From Orbilia blumenaviensis (Eukaryota; Ascomycota; Orbiliomycetes; Orbiliales; Orbiliaceae), in the NCBI GenBank assembly GCA_036872755.1, contig JAVHNS010000003.1, forward strand, positions 1,860,001-1,924,000: a DNA stretch of 64,000 bases, in the 5' to 3' direction. The notes beneath the pieces are model-generated. The model worked only from the letters and a program-made list of their open reading frames with translations. It made no database searches and had not been told where the DNA came from. The position numbers were made by a program, and so were the translations under genes. Shown one piece after another: positions 43,370-55,248 of the stretch. Each line of letters starts with the position of its first letter. Position 1 is the first letter of the stretch.

Positions 43370-44188
43370 ATGCTACCATACCTCCCGCTAGAGCTGCACC
43401 TCCAAATCCTCTCCCACGCCCACTGGAGCAGCTACCCATCCCTCTCCCTCGTCTGCAAATCCTGGCGCTACTTCCTCAAAAACTCCCCTCTGGTCCAAAG
43501 GAATAAATATGCAGACCTCAGGCTTATCGAAGACTTTATGCGACTGCCCACCCCGCCACCGGTTCCAGTGCACTTCCCCGACCGGTGTTTCCATCGGATA
43601 ATTACTTTTCTTACGCATTTTATACGGTTTAGAGGGAAGCTGTATCCGTGTAATATCGACTTTGAGCGGTGTCATATTAGTTTGTTGAGGCCGCCGCCGC
43701 CTCTGCACAATTCTAGTTCTGGTTCTGGTGGTGGTGGTGAGGTTGAGGTTGGAGTCGGGATCACACCAAAACCGCCGTTTACGATATCAATCTTCGACAC
43801 CTCCTTCTTTTCAAAGGACATGCTCCTCCTCCCCTCACAGAACGAAATCCCCATTATAAACTCCGACAACAGCTACATCTGGTTCTCATCCCACCTCTCT
43901 CCGGATGCGAACCCGACTTCCATTCTAGTCCCGCAGTCCGAGACCCCCACCGTGCAGGAGTTTTTGGAATCGATGAGTAGGGATTTGTTGGTGGGGAAGG
44001 AGGACTGGGTTAGGGATTTCCATTCGGCTTCTACGTTGGAGATCAGGCCTTCTTACACGAATACCAAGTTTGATAAGGGGCATGAGATATTTTTGTGCTT
44101 TTTGGTGTATTGCGCTGATCCTGAGGTTTTGACTGATTTTGCGGAGAATGTGCATGGGCGGTATACTTCGATTTTTGTGGAAGACTAG
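43370..44188 (+). CDS. F-box protein, intron-less
   Basis: A single exon gives 272 residues. The first 45 residues are an F-box: Leu-Pro-Tyr-Leu-Pro-Leu-Glu-Leu-His-Leu-Gln-Ile-Leu, then Tyr-Pro-Ser-Leu-Ser-Leu-Val-Cys-Lys-Ser-Trp-Arg-Tyr-Phe-Leu. The rest has no named domain; a Ser/Gly-rich loop near 120-130 interrupts it and the C-terminal half contains hydrophobic strands. It should bind Skp1 through the F-box. It shares no obvious similarity with the first F-box protein beyond that domain. The start is fixed by the F-box beginning at residue 2, but it abuts a 32-A run. Confidence 0.78.
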   Translation: MLPYLPLELHLQILSHAHWSSYPSLSLVCKSWRYFLKNSPLVQRNKYADLRLIEDFMRLPTPPPVPVHFPDRCFHRIITFLTHFIRFRGKLYPCNIDFERCHISLLRPPPPLHNSSSGSGGGGEVEVGVGITPKPPFTISIFDTSFFSKDMLLLPSQNEIPIINSDNSYIWFSSHLSPDANPTSILVPQSETPTVQEFLESMSRDLLVGKEDWVRDFHSASTLEIRPSYTNTKFDKGHEIFLCFLVYCADPEVLTDFAENVHGRYTSIFVED

Positions 44189-45437
44189 CCCGTGGAATAT
44201 ATATATGTTTATATATATACTTGTAAATACATATACCTAGTTATAGGAAAATAGAATAGCATTTCTGCACAGACGAGCTTGGATGACTGGCTCTCTAAAC
44301 GATATCTTAATTATAACATGTCAATAAATCCATAGGAGTTTTTATACAAAACCCACATTTAGATAGAAGCATGATATAACCTCTCTCGTCATTATAGAAC
44401 TTCAACTATCAATTAATTAAATAAATAATTCTATAATCTAGCTAGAATATACCCTCTTCCACCGTCTGAATGATTTTGTTTCGCCACTACCTATTTCCGT
44501 TGCCATGAATTCCTTCCTATCGGACAGTAGGGTCTAAAGCGTTGAATAGTTACAAAGAAAAGAAAATTAAATCCAAGCCAACTACAATTTGGCATGAGTA
44601 TTGCAGCTGGATGGCTCTCCATTGACTTGGCCTTTGTTGGCCTAACATCCTCTCTAGCAAGCCTATAGCGCCGAACAGCCAAAGACTTGTTTCCAGAAGT
44701 CTCTTGGTACCCAGCAGCTCATATGCATGGACCAGAAGCCGCTCATTTGCAAAGCTCAGATTAGAGCCATGGAAACGTCGATTCCGGGCAAAGCAAAGCG
44801 CAGGCCCGTCCCGTCTGAACCCCTGCCCTATTGATCAAAACAGGCAATGGAGCCAGGACCCAAGAGGCTCAGAACAGACGTCAAGTCCATTCAAACCACA
44901 ACACACCCCCTTAGCCGCATAGCCTTGAATGGCATCGTGATATACCCCATGCCCTAAAACCTGCGCGCACCCTCCCCCGCACACAACCACATCACCACTC
45001 GTAAAGGTTCGTGCAATAGACACATTTGTAGATGCGCACGCCCATCGTAGAAGAGTTCTTACGAAACAATGTTCAAACCCTCATCCTAGTGGGGGGGTTT
45101 TCTATTTAAACCCGTCTTTCCCCACGACGCGTCCTTCTTTTTTGTTCTTTCTTTTCCCAAAGATTTCCAGTTCTGTCATAGCAAGTACAAGATATTTGAG
45201 ACTTTCTCAAAAAAAAAGTATTTCGAGTATCGAGCAGCTGTCTCGGTCCTTCTCCTTGCTTTTGCTCTTCTTCTTCCTCCCCCTCTCTCAGAGGGTAACT
45301 CTTCATCCATCTCTTGTCCGATTTAACGAAGCGAAGCACCGTGCTTCTTCTTCGTCCATTTCCCTTCCCACCGATCCATCCCTCTTTTTTTAAAAGGCAG
45401 GACCAAAAAAAAAAAAAAGAGAAGAACCTCTTCCAAG
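44189..45437. other. Intergenic upstream of DNMT5
   Basis: 3' flank of the F-box gene and upstream region of the methyltransferase gene. The last 330 bases are strongly pyrimidine-rich (45126-45395), then an A-run at 45405-45419 precedes the ATG. No gene supported. Confidence 0.5.
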
Positions 45438-48400
45438 ATGCCTCGAAAAGGTACAAGTTCCAAAAGGCGTCTAAGCAGCGGAACAGATGAGCCAGTTGCG
45501 ACAAGTCCCGATCCAGAGCACGTAGCTCAGAACGAACGGTTAAGACGAACTCGCAGCCGAATAACCTTGGGTCCCGTAGAACCTCAGGCGACTTCTCAAC
45601 CCCGGGCTGGTGCAAAGGTTGGTCAAACGGAAGAATTCGTTCCAAGGACTTTTGGTAAGTAAAAAAACAAAAACCCCCCCTCCTGTCGTTTGTGTAACAT
45701 CGATTCGACTGGGTGTTTTTAAACTTCGTCGATCGATTTTTCTTTAAAAACGTGTACGAGTGCTGATCGGAACGTTGCATAAAACGTTGTAGTCGATGTA
45801 ACGACGGCGACGTCTGTAGCCGGCCAAACGGAAGGGTCCTCCCAAGTCTTCTCAAGCACTGGGTTACTGCAATCTCTCCCAAATGCTTCCAACGTGGGTA
45901 TCCAAACAAGTGGAAGGCTTACTAGAAGTAAGTCTTCAGCTGTAAGGGCCACCGGAGAAAACGTCCCACCACCAAAGCCGCGCAGGAGACAACCAGCTAC
46001 TCACCAAGGCGCAACTGGCTCTGATTTCCCTGAGTTTGGAACACCAGATATCATTGATGACAATGATGATGATGAATCTGAATTTGACGGCAGCCTTGCC
46101 GACGATTTAGATTCCGACGAAGGGGGGGAACAGCTCTCCTCACGTTCCAGATCTGGAGGGAAGACTGCTGAAGCCAGAGCGGGACCCGCTCGGCCGGGTA
46201 TCAGGGCAGGTCGTGTTGGCGTGCCATTGAAGAGACCAACCAAGGCCGGGCCGGGGGCCAATCCTCTGAAAAGCTCCCCAGCTGTCAAGTGGTCCGAAAA
46301 TTGTCTGTCAGACCTCCCACCTCTTTCTAACATCGACGACATTTTCGAAGACCTCACTAGGAACCACGGCGGCCTCGTCGATGTTGCCCAACATCTTAAC
46401 GGAAGGCCTCTCAGGGTTGCAACAATGTGCTCGGGCACAGAAAGTCCGCTCCTCGCACTCGGCCTGATGGCAAAGCACTTGAACAGGATCGCCGGAGCCC
46501 ATCTCTCCTTTGAGCATTTATTCTCGTGTGAGATTGAGCCTTTCAAACAGGCCTACATCGAAAGGAACTTCCGTCCCAAGCTTCTCTTCCGAGATGTCTG
46601 CGAACTCAGCGAGGAATACGCCACGACGGCGTACGGTTCGAAAGTCAAAGTCCCCGGAGACTGTGACATGTTGGTTGCCGGAACCTCCTGTGTCGACTAC
46701 AGCAACCTGAACAACCACGGGAAAGGGTTGGAGGACGGCGGCGAGTCCGGACGGACCTTCTATGGCATGTTGGAATGGGTCAAGAAGCACAAGCCCAAGG
46801 TCGTCATCCTCGAGAACGTCTGCCAGGCCCCTTGGGCCAACGTCGTTCGGAAATTCGAGGAAGTAGGGTATGTCGCCGGCCACAGCCGTTTCGACACCAA
46901 AAACTTCTACATACCACACACTCGCCAGCGTGGGTATCTCGTCGCATTTCTCGATGACGGGAAGAACCGCGGTGACCTCCCGGAAAAGTGGGTAGGAATG
47001 GTGAACGCCAAAACTCGACCGGCTTCGGTTTCGTTCGAAGAGTTTTGTCTGGAAGATGATCATCCAAAGGTGGTGGAAGTTCGCGTTAAACTTCAGGATG
47101 AGAATCCAAAGAACAAAGCCGTCGAATGGATCGCCTGTGAACACCGACACAACGTCGTCCGTACGAACGAGAGGCTCGGCAGACAACGCCCTTTCACCAG
47201 CTGGCAGGAAAATGGGCGGTCAACCTGTCCCGACAATGCATGGCGAGACTGGGTTGATAGACAAGTCGACAGGGTGAAAGACTTGATGGACATCAACTAT
47301 CTCCGGGGCGCGAGTAAGGGGACCGATCTCATATTCGTTGCTAGGGTTCACAACCTCAGTCAGAACGCTGATCGAAATACGGAAGGGAAAGGGAATGGTC
47401 TTACCCAATGTCTGACTCCAACCATGATCCCCTACTCGACATACCGTGGTGGGCCGCTTATCGGCATCGAGCTGTTGTCTCTACAGGGTCTACCAACTGA
47501 CGAACTCCTCTTTACAAGGGAAACAGAGGCAAACCTGAAGGACTTGGCCGGAAATGCAATGAGCAGCACTGTTGTTGGTACTGCAATGGCAGCAGCATTG
47601 GTTGTGGGTATGAACCTGCTTGACCGCGGGGAAGGTACACACTCGACACTTGCCGGGTCAGCTGGATCCAATACCCCGTTGATCACCTTGCCCGGATCAC
47701 AACAGTTGAAGGTCGTCGACGCTGCCGTCTGCAACCAATTCGTTCTGAGGCACATCCAGGCCGCCGCAACTAAGAGTGCGAGGAAATGCGTCTGTGAGGC
47801 TCGAACGTTAACAGCAAAGACGATACAAATCTGCAAAGCTTGTGGGCATACCTCTTGTCAACAGTGCGGGATTAAACCCTCGCACGTGTACGAAACTTTG
47901 GCGCTGAGCCGGCGAGAACCACTAGAGTTCGAAAAGGTTCTAAAGGAAATCTTGCCGATGATTGTGAGGTTCAAGGGCGTTAAGGACGCCGTTGCTTCTG
48001 CAATCAGGTACGGCGAGGGCCTTCCTATTCGGAACAAGGAGTGGGGTCTCTTCGAAAAAAACCTCCTAGGAGCCTTGTCATCCACTTTCACTTTCAGTGG
48101 GATGAAGAGGAAGGACGTCTGGGTTGCTAAGTATGATAGCACCCTGGGCCGTCTGGAGCTTCTGCTGGGCCCGGAGCAGCTCGAGTGGAGGCTATTCGTC
48201 AAAGTCGAGAACGCGTCCAAGGATTTCAAGGAACTTCGCCGTCTGTTCACTCCCCCAGCAGCCCGAATGTTCGTCGAGGAATCCGGTGATTCCTTCTTCG
48301 GAGGTGCCTGGAGGATTGGGGTTCCGGGAACAGCTGACATCGATGTGAAAATCGAAGGAACCGGAGTCCCTATCGATTCGTGGGAGAAATCCCTAGGACT

Positions 48401-51400
48401 GGAGGACGCGGCATTCATTAGAAAGGAAGTGTTCCCTCAGCTCAGGATTTCACTGGTGGACCCAGGACAAGAAGGCTTATTGGATGAGAGGATAAATGGA
48501 GAGTGGAAGTTGCTTCCGAACTGTGGGACGGCTTGTAGGGCATTACATACCAAGGAAGACGCGGATGGAAAACGATTGTTTTTGTTCATCGATCCACCAC
48601 GGATCGGTGATCCATCGAACGATGGCTTCGTTGTTGCGCGAGACTGCAAGAGACTGGAGTTTGGAGAGTATCGTCCGGTTATTGCAAAGGTCGACAATGT
48701 TTTCAGACCGAGCACAGAGAAGCCGGTGGTTACCACCCAGATCAATGTCAGTCAGTTCTGGACATCTGTTGAAACTCTTAGACTTAGGCCGTCTGGAGAT
48801 GTTCAGACAGAGTACTCGTTCAGCCTGCCAGAAGATATCGCGTCTCATAGTTCCTGCTCGAGCCCGATCGCATTTCTGGCATCGAGCACCCGCTTGACTC
48901 CTGCCCTTTCAGCTGGTTTTCCGAGGGAATCGGTTGTCATTGATGAATATAATGCCAAAAAGGCGTTTGCGTCGATTGGATGGATTGTTGAGGGCCTCAA
49001 GCCCACTGCTGGGACAGAAAACTGGAAGATATTTGATATCAGACAGTTAGATCTTGACTGTGGAACTTGCGCACCCCGTAAACCCAGCTTATCATGGAAA
49101 ATGGTTAGGGACAAGATGACGCTCATCGAAGATCCTAACGAGTCAGCTGTCTGGGAAAGAGCGATGAAGGCTCGTCCACAAGCTTGGGTCACCGTTCTAA
49201 AAGTCGAAAACATTGATGGACACGATCACCTCCAGCTCAATATTGGGTTGAACATTGCCTCACTGTGTCATCGGGCCGTGGATATCTTACCTGGCGAAAC
49301 TGGCCTAGGAGACCTTACTGTGACATGGAGACTGAAATCCGATTACGTTCGCCCGCCACGACTTTTCCTACCATCATTCACAGTCAAAAGCAACCGCGCG
49401 GATCAACAAAGCGTCCAGCCTCCGATGTTTCTTATCAATCTTCGCCCAGAACAACTAAGGTCTTTAACTTGGATGCTCCTTCAGGAATCCCCGATGACCC
49501 CTCTATTTATCGAACAAGAAATCATTGAGGCTATCCATCCTAAGCTGCCCTGGAAAGCTGACGTCAAAGCATCACGACCCAACAGCTCACGTGGGGGTAT
49601 CTTAGCCGATGCAGTTGGTTATGGAAAGACAGCAATAATCCTAGGTCTGCTGGCGTTTATGAAGGACTCGTATCTCCCACCCAAAGACTGCGCTGGAAGG
49701 ATTTCGGTTAAGGGAACGCTCATTATTGTTCCGGGTCATCTGGTCGATCAATGGGCATCAGAGATAATCAAATTCACGGGTCGTACGTTTAAAGTTATTA
49801 TCGTCAAGTCTATGACGACTTTGAGAACGTTGACTATCAAAGCTATCAAAGCTGCGGATATCATCTTGATTCCAATGGGTTTAGTCAAAAGTCCGCTATA
49901 TCTTGAGCGATTGGCAGAATTCTCAGGTAGTGGCGAAGCTCCCGCAAAAGAAGGTCGTCGCTTCAAAGACTGGGTGAAAGATTGCAGGGAGAAACTAGGC
50001 CCACAGATCGAGAAGCTGCAGTCCGGTAATGCGAAAGAAGTGCAGGCTGAGATCAAAGAGGGCTTTAATAGACGCAAAGAAGCAAGAGATTCGGAGGAAA
50101 TCCTGGGAAGGAAAGCACATAACAAAGCCGCCTCAAAGGCCAAGTCCGCGACAAAGTCCCCTCAGACTAGTGATACTGAGTTTGGGTCTGATTTCGAGGA
50201 CAAGCCGGTTCAGAGGAGAGGGAAATCGGTCACAAAGGGGCCGCCGACTTACGATGATCAGAATTGGCAGCTTGGAAATCTCAAGGGAAGCTGGGAAAAT
50301 CTGAGAACTCCGCTCTTTGAGCTGTTCCATTTCAATCGTCTTGTTGTGGATGAATTCACCTACTGTACGGGAATTCCGTTGGAGATAGTTCCGGGTCTAA
50401 ATGCAACGTTTAGATGGGTGCTTTCTGGGACTCCGGCTCTGGGAGACTTCGATGATGTGAAGAAGATCGCTATGTTCTTGGGAATCAGGCTTGGTATTGA
50501 TGATGATATTGTTAACAGTGATGTTAACAATAAGAGGATTGCGAAGGATCGAAGTGGTAAGTATCCATTCAATATTATGGATTTTATATCAATGGCACTA
50601 ACTTCTAGCTTATAGCTGTCGAGACGTTCCAAGCTTTCAAAGAAACTCACTCGCCGGCATGGCATGAAGATCGACATACTCATGCACAGGGCTTTCTAGA
50701 CCTCTTCATGAGACAGGTAAGATATATAGACACAAACATAGCGTATATAGTAAAATTGCAGCGCTAACATTTTCACATAGAATGTCGCGGAGGGTGATGA
50801 AATCCCATTCGAGGAGCACTGGATCACTCTGAAGCAGCCTGCAGCCGAGAAGGCCATTTACACCGAATTGGATCATCACGTTAAGGCTATGGAGATGAAT
50901 GTGACGAGACGAGGAAATTCTCGAGGGCAAGGAGACAGAGATAGCCGTCTTCGTTCAGCGCTTGGTGACAGTACAAGCGCTGAAGAGGCTCTCTTGAAAT
51001 CCTTATGCCACTTCTCGTTAAACATCGGAAACTTAGACCCAGAAGCCAGTGCCTATACTGCCTGTGATCAAATCGTCACGCAGAGGTGGGAGCAGCTGGA
51101 AAGCAACAAAGAAGAACTTCTCAAGGTTCTTCGGACCACATTGCTCAAAGCACACACCTCCTCCAATGCTTTAATTCCCAAGGCCGAGGACCCATTTCTG
51201 AAATTCATTGAACAGAAAAGGAAAACGGACCTTGAAGATGCCGATGCCACTTCCGCATTTCGAGAGCTACTGCAACAGGCTAAGAACTGGGCAATAGATA
51301 ATCGAAATAGAAAGAAGGTTCAAGGAGCCCCACAATCGGCTACTAAGGATGTCGAGATGCGGGATGCCGACGAACCCGATGATGAGGAAGACACTGACAT

Positions 51401-52226
51401 TCAACCTACAAATGCCGACGGCAATGCCGTTGAGCTATATCGCGATAAGAAAGTTCAAGTAAACAGGCTCCTCAAAGAGCTGGTCGGTAGATTCCGCTCA
51501 TTGCGTTTCTTCAAAGTCGTGCGCCAGGCTCAAGCTCAAGACACTTTTAACCGATGGGTCTGTGCATGTGGGAGGCGGGATCTCCCGCTCCAGACTATCA
51601 GTGTCTCAAGTATCTGTGGGCACTCGGCTTGTTCCGAATGTATGGAACGTGCCGTAGATATCAGAAGATGTCCCGAGAAAGAAAACGGCTGCGAAAGTCA
51701 AGTCCAACCAGCAAGTATCATCCCAGTCATGTCCCTTGGAGCAGACAATGATATCCCTACCACGCACGGTGCAAAACTGGATGCACTTCTTTTTTTGCTC
51801 CAGAATACAATCCCCGGAGATGAAAGGGTACTTTTATTCATACAATTCCCTGATCTTCTCAAGAAAGTCTTCTCGGTGCTCCAGGAAGCAGGCGTGAGCG
51901 TTACACAACTTTCGGGGTCGGCGAGGGATAAATCCAGCGAGTTGACGCTGTTCCAGACACAGAGTACCACCAGAGTCCTTATCCTTGAAGCCATGGCCGA
52001 GACAGCAGCCGGTGCGAACTTGACGATGGCCAATCATGTCATCTTTCTCTCCCCGCTTCTCACCACCACCGAACACCAGTATTTGGCCGCCGAAACCCAA
52101 GCCATTGGCCGTATTCGAAGATACGGGCAGAAGAGAAAAGTCCATATCTGGAGGCTTGCGGTTTCCCAAACGATTGATGTCGATATTTACAAGGAGCGCA
52201 AAAATCCTGTCCCAGGATCCGACTGA
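45438..52226 (+). CDS. DNMT5: DNMT5-type cytosine-5 DNA methyltransferase fused to SNF2 ATPase
   Basis: Four exons, 45438-45654, 45793-50556, 50616-50716 and 50781-52226, give 2175 residues; introns are in phase and two have CTAAC branch sites. Residues 1-~255 are basic, Ser/Pro-rich and disordered, without a chromodomain I can see. The methyltransferase spans ~280-680: motif I with Met-Cys-Ser-Gly-Thr-Glu-Ser, catalytic Thr-Ser-Cys (Cys372), Glu-Asn-Val (413-415), Arg-Gln-Arg (450-452) and motif X Leu-Ala-Gly-Asn-Ala. A cysteine cluster lies at ~737-765. The SNF2 ATPase has Gly-Tyr-Gly-Lys-Thr (1348-1352), Asp-Glu-Phe-Thr (1592-1595) and Ser-Gly-Thr-Pro (1617). A C3HC4-like RING (~1955-2000) sits between the lobes, and lobe 2 ends with Ala-Ile-Gly-Arg-Ile-Arg-Arg-Tyr-Gly-Gln. 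DNMT5 enzymes use ATP for maintenance CG methylation in Cryptococcus. Confidence 0.95.
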
Positions 52227-55200
52227 AACCATTCCACTCTAACCTTCGACTTCTTGCGGCACGGACAATCGTTCCACCAATGCCCATCCCTCTTCACAGG
52301 CCTAGGTACCTCTTGGTCCACCTCAATTTTTTATTTTTTTTTTTCATCCACTTGAATTCATGTATTTAGTATTAATTGCTGTGAGGGTGTGCCAGTGAGT
52401 GCCCTCCGGCAAACGGCATTTTTTTTAGGGGGTTTAGACCCAGCTAGGCCCAAGTCGGCTTGAAGTATCATTCAATTGTACAGTATTTTGTGTCTGTTCG
52501 TTTAAAAGGCTTTTCTCGAGTCTTCTGTCTTTCCCAGCGTCCCGCCTTTAGCGTTCCCGTTTTCATGAAGTTATTTCCGTTTTGCGTGCACATGATACCC
52601 CTCACAATTTAGCATTACTGCTTTTTTTCTTCTTTTTTTTTCTTTTCTGTATTACTAGTAGATCCACTTTTAGCCTACAAAGTCAGCTGGATCCACTAAA
52701 TTATGAGTACATCAGCTCTAAGTACTTAAATACGCAGTGTACTTAATAAATTAATGTCCTATCAACGCAATCCGAGACCTTTTAGAGCCTGCTCGCTTGT
52801 TGGATTATCGCGATTGTGTTGGGTGGTGATCACCGATGCGATGCCATGCTGTAGAGCTTGTCACACCTGACCTCGTGGACGATTTTCTTAGGCGTAGTGG
52901 GTCTTCCAGGCAAATAACTTTTTTTTTTTTTTTTTTTTAATTATCCTTCCCTGAAACAGGTCTCTGGGACAAGGTCTTAATGGAGGCACCCACAAACGGC
53001 CGGCCGGTAGACGGCGACAATAGGAAAATAATATCGATGTCGCATGTCGAAGAGCGGCACAGGACTGCAGTCTTTTTAACCAGAGCTACCCAATAGCCGC
53101 ACACGACAGTGGATTTCCCCCCCCTCTTCTCAGTGTGGCCTAGAAATATCTCTTTTCAGCCGGGTAGCATCCGCAATATTCCCATCCGAGGCCGATGTCC
53201 GGATCCGACTCTTTTTTTTCCTTCCTGGTTTGAAATCAATCCTTCGCACAAATGGCCCAGACTCTTCCTTTTTTTTTTTTGTTTGTTTCCTTTGTGGATT
53301 TTAATGCTGGTGCATGTTAGGAATAGTTTTGAGCAAACAATAATAGGATGACTGAGGTATTTACTCGGATCTTGAAAAATCCGAAAACACCAAGATGTAG
53401 GTTGACAATAGCCTTTATAGCAAGCTTTTAAGCTCTGGCGTTTTTTTGGCGGGGCAAGGTGTATCTTATCCTGCACGTTCGATTTGCTGGGAAATACAAA
53501 TAATAGGGATTATTCGGGAAGTAAATGAGCTATTATTTAGTAATTATGTAGGTAAGGTAGCTATTCTGGAGCTCAAAAGTGGGGGCATTAGCTAGCTAAG
53601 TAGCTATAGCTATAATTAAATTATGGAAAGAAAGCTCCACGACGAAAAAAATACAGCATTCCAAGTGGGATAGATAACTTTGCCAGTGCATGATATCGCA
53701 TGAAATTTCGGATGCAAGTTCAGCTATTCCGAGAACTTGGAAGATGCAGGTGCCGGGGAAAGAAATATGCTTGCAGCAATATGACAGATTGATATATCTG
53801 CTCCGAATTTGAGGGATGGATGGAGCTAGCTACCTCTTACCTGCCTTTTACCGAGCCTGCCTGCACCAGCTATTTGGTACTTGGAATTTCTGATATTAGG
53901 TTCCCCCATTACCGTAGTTCCGTCTTGACCTGGAAAACTGGTTGGAATTTGGGAAAGGGAAAAGAAATTTTTACGACAGGAATGTAAGATGGATTCGTCC
54001 CAGCAGTTTGGCCTTGGGATTCTAGCTTGGAAACATTGGGAACGAGAAGGAAAAAGCATTATACTTGCACGCATTTCGTGCAGGGGGTTTTTCCAGAACC
54101 GGAGGGTGAAAAAAGTTAACGATATGCAATGTTTGCTCATGCACGACCAAAGAACCAATTGACTCCATATCGCAGGGAGATGAGCAAGGGCACGTAACAT
54201 CTCATTAGGGCTATGTTGTAATTTGTTGCGTATTCCAGCTGAATTCAGTGGCTCTTTTTTTCTTCTGGGACATCGGTACCAAAAGGAAGGATTGATAAAA
54301 CAGTTGAAGTTAATTGCGAGATCCTTCTGCATATAACCCCAGACCAAAGGTTTCCAAAGTCATATCTAGCGTTCGCCCAGCATGCGGGAAAGAGCCACAG
54401 CTCTCGAAGATCCAACAATCGGATTGCGTAGATTTCGGAGAACCATGTCATCGGGGATCGACGAAAAATCCCAGATCCATGCGCATACCCTTTTCCAGCA
54501 CCCAGGCTCCAGACGTGAATAGAGTTTCGCGGCGCGGTTTAGGGGAGAGAACTTCCAGAAGCAGGTTAATACCCGCTAATTGAAGTACCTGATGGCCTGT
54601 TTTTCCCCCCTCAACGTGGCCCAGCTCGAGCTCCTAGTCTAGCGCTAATTGGTAATGATGGCGGATTTGTACGCTTTTGGAGTCGAACTATCGGAGACGC
54701 ATATGTGGAATGGCCGACGGGAAAGGAGCTTACGGGGTTCGATAGAAATAGTCGCTGCCGCGGATGTTTTAAGGAGCGATAACTCCGACTTTCCATGAAG
54801 CTGGCTGCTTATAAAGGTGATATAAAGTTAAAGATAAGCCGGCGGTTAGTGTCCAATATCAACTCTTATACGCACACCTGGTAGAACTCGAACGCGAGTA
54901 GATAGTTGCCTCCTTATACAATACCGACACGGATCGGCCTCAAGAATCGAACATTATAACCACCCGCCCATCATCTCCTATAATCATTTATCTCCACCAA
55001 CTTTTTCTTCAATTGGACACGCCAGTCAATCATAGTCATCATCATCATCATCAATACGCCACGTCCAAAGCTTCCCACATTCCATCTAGAAACAGCTTCA
55101 TTTACACCTCCCTGTCCGATACCAGGGTTCCAGTTCCAATCACATCGGGGCCACCTGTTGTACCCTGTGTAACCTAGTCCACACCATACAACCTCGAGTA

Positions 55201-55248
55201 TCCATCGTACCACCTTGAAACGTTCGATTCGAAACTATCTCGGTCAAC
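52227..55248. other. 3-kb gene-poor stretch
   Basis: No gene is supported. It holds a palindromic GCCTAGGTACCT (52301-52312), T-runs near 52329-52342, 52919-52938 and 53268-53279, and TATAAAG copies at 54810 and 54824, about 430 bases before the next start codon. Frames up to 173 codons on the minus strand around 53826-54347 lack any domain pattern. Confidence 0.5.

Noticed and set aside
45106..45909. A 267-codon minus-strand frame over the start of DNMT5
   Set aside because: It crosses a pyrimidine-rich promoter, exon 1 and intron 1 of DNMT5 and has no domain content.
53826..54347. A 173-codon minus-strand frame in the gene-poor stretch
   Set aside because: No domain, no splice partners, irregular codon use; not enough support for a gene.
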